Source of the DNA: UA16 sp002292325
GTDB taxonomy: Bacteria > Bacteroidota > Bacteroidia > Flavobacteriales_D > Sanyastnellaceae
DNA length: 64,000 nucleotides
Assembly: GCA_943788645.1 (NCBI GenBank)
Contig: CALSRC010000010.1
Coordinates: 200,741 to 264,740, forward strand
Direction of reading: 5' to 3'
The notes beneath the pieces are model-generated. The model was not told the DNA's origin, searched no databases, and worked only from the letters and a program-made list of their open reading frames with translations. Every line of letters starts with the position of its first letter. Positions within the stretch are counted from its first letter, which is position 1. Below, one piece after another: positions 63,067 through 64,000 of the stretch. Position numbers and translations under genes: made by a program.

Positions 63067-63107
63067 ACAAAGTTCATTCTTGAGGATAGAGGCTATTCAA
63101 AAAAACT

Positions 63108-63115
63108 TAACTTGG
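63108..63115 (+). promoter_or_regulatory. -7 promoter box of the terminal lipoprotein gene
   Basis: TAACTTGG (one mismatch) ends four bases before the ATG at 63120. Confidence 0.4.
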
Positions 63116-63119
63116 GTGC

Positions 63120-63872
63120 ATGACCCAAAAAAATACGTTCAAATTTGGCCTCTGTGTGTTTTTGGCAGCATTCGGTTTGACCGTTCAAAGCTGTAACAGT
63201 CGCCAAGCCGTTTTCATGGCTGCGGAACAGCACGATGCCTCAGATTGGACGAATGAAGCGGATGAAGAATTGCGCTTTTTCTCCCCTGCTGGCCCACCCG
63301 TCGAATGGTATCAGCCGCATTGGACGAGCTTCAACGAAGCAGTCACAGTGTCAAACGCGCCGCTCGAAGCATCGATGATAGAAGAAGATGTTGCTACGAG
63401 CTTTCGCGTTCCTAAACGACTGAAAACGCGCAACATAGGAAGCACACTGGAGGTGAATGCCAAGCTGGCATTTGCAATAAGCGGAACTGAATTGAGTCCC
63501 TCCCAAAACTTTTTTGATCTTGATAGTTTAGAGATCGATGTAACATCGAGCGATTTTTCTGAAGAAAAACTGAACGAATATCGCACGTTTTTACTCAAGA
63601 GGAGCGGGTCGCAAATGTTTGTAGGACTTTTAACGACCACCGGGGCTTTTATTTGGTCCCCCATCTTTTTGTGTGGCCTTCTTTTTGTGTTCAGCGGATT
63701 ACTCAACAGAACCATTGCGTTGAATCCTACTAAACTGAGCGCATACATAAAGAAAAGAGTAGACAACGGAATTATGGAACCGACACCCTTAGGACGCAGA
63801 ATTCTCAAATGGATATTAGGGATTTTCGTCTCGCTCGTTACGTTTTTTGTTATCGCCCTCAGGAATTTGTAG
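63120..63872 (+). CDS. Lipoprotein with two C-terminal membrane segments, unknown function
   Basis: 250 residues. Signal peptide with lipobox VQSC (Cys25), an acidic soluble region (30-155) without known domain, then hydrophobic segments at about 157-182 and 227-248 separated by a basic loop (KLSAYIKKRVDNG). A lipoprotein that is also spanning the membrane is unusual; an inner-membrane location is more plausible than an outer-membrane one. No family recognised. It lies 53 bases after the cyclophilin. The last 128 bases of the window hold nothing I can name. Confidence 0.7.
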   Translation: MTQKNTFKFGLCVFLAAFGLTVQSCNSRQAVFMAAEQHDASDWTNEADEELRFFSPAGPPVEWYQPHWTSFNEAVTVSNAPLEASMIEEDVATSFRVPKRLKTRNIGSTLEVNAKLAFAISGTELSPSQNFFDLDSLEIDVTSSDFSEEKLNEYRTFLLKRSGSQMFVGLLTTTGAFIWSPIFLCGLLFVFSGLLNRTIALNPTKLSAYIKKRVDNGIMEPTPLGRRILKWILGIFVSLVTFFVIALRNL

Positions 63873-64000
63873 CCCCGGTTTCGACGAATCCGCGGCCTAT
63901 CCTGCAGATAATTGAATCACCCTAGTTTGACCTCCATTTTTCGAGTCGATTCGCACCTTCTTTCAAAAGACTTCTGCCTTTCTTCTGTCCTTCCTGCAAG

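Overview
This window looks like a chromosomal segment of a Bacteroidota bacterium, most likely class Flavobacteriia. The evidence is two secreted proteins with type IX secretion (T9SS) C-terminal sorting domains, a PorE-like OmpA lipoprotein, GWxTD, DUF4290 and DUF4369 family proteins, promoters of the TAnnTTTG type, almost no Shine-Dalgarno sequences, and one combined str-S10-spc-alpha ribosomal operon. Genus and species cannot be read from the sequence. By eye the GC content is near 50 percent. I see no phage, insertion sequence, CRISPR array or clear foreign island; this is mostly core genome.

Layout. 1-6352: end of a DEAD-box helicase, a coiled-coil protein with a degenerate zinc ribbon and a NIF3-like protein on the minus strand, then lpxK, a DUF4369-thioredoxin lipoprotein and an lpxH-type phosphatase (lipid A and envelope). 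6492-11581: a large T9SS-sorted beta-propeller protein, lipA and an outer-membrane protein. 11648-17832: OsmC, RmuC, a GWxTD lipoprotein, RlmB and a PorE-like lipoprotein. 17858-20354: eno and carA. 20522-38494: one minus-strand run of 33 genes from rpsL to rplQ, including fusA, secY, map, infA and rpoA. 38775-44799: a UvrD/PcrA helicase, a lipoprotein, an alpha/beta hydrolase, a secreted peptidylarginine deiminase and an orphan small protein. 44923-49264: BI-1 family protein, folE-queD, a heptose epimerase, a MerR regulator and an M23 peptidase. 49376-52009: alaS. 52143-62343: a long minus-strand series (ACP phosphodiesterase, DUF4290, murA, TlpA-like, grpE, dnaJ, NatAB-type ABC exporter, Ppx/GppA, sigma-54-type response regulator, DUF5684). 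62476-63872: tRNA-Gly, a cyclophilin and a lipoprotein.

The strongest unexpected signal is in start-codon context. At twelve genes on both strands, a box matching TAnnTTTG with at most one mismatch ends exactly four bases before the start codon (a thirteenth, perfect box is five bases away). This predicts transcripts starting at or very near the start codon, that is leaderless or near-leaderless mRNAs, and it resolves several start choices.

Other points worth attention: three single-base insertions interrupt otherwise perfect reading frames in rplX, fusA and a cyclophilin (sequence error or real lesions); the tail of ribosomal protein bL17 carries a near-perfect 30-bp tandem repeat; the deiminase keeps the residues known from the Porphyromonas enzyme; MurA has Asp instead of the fosfomycin-target Cys; and several zinc sites are missing (COG1579 ribbon, one DnaJ centre, bL36, uS14).
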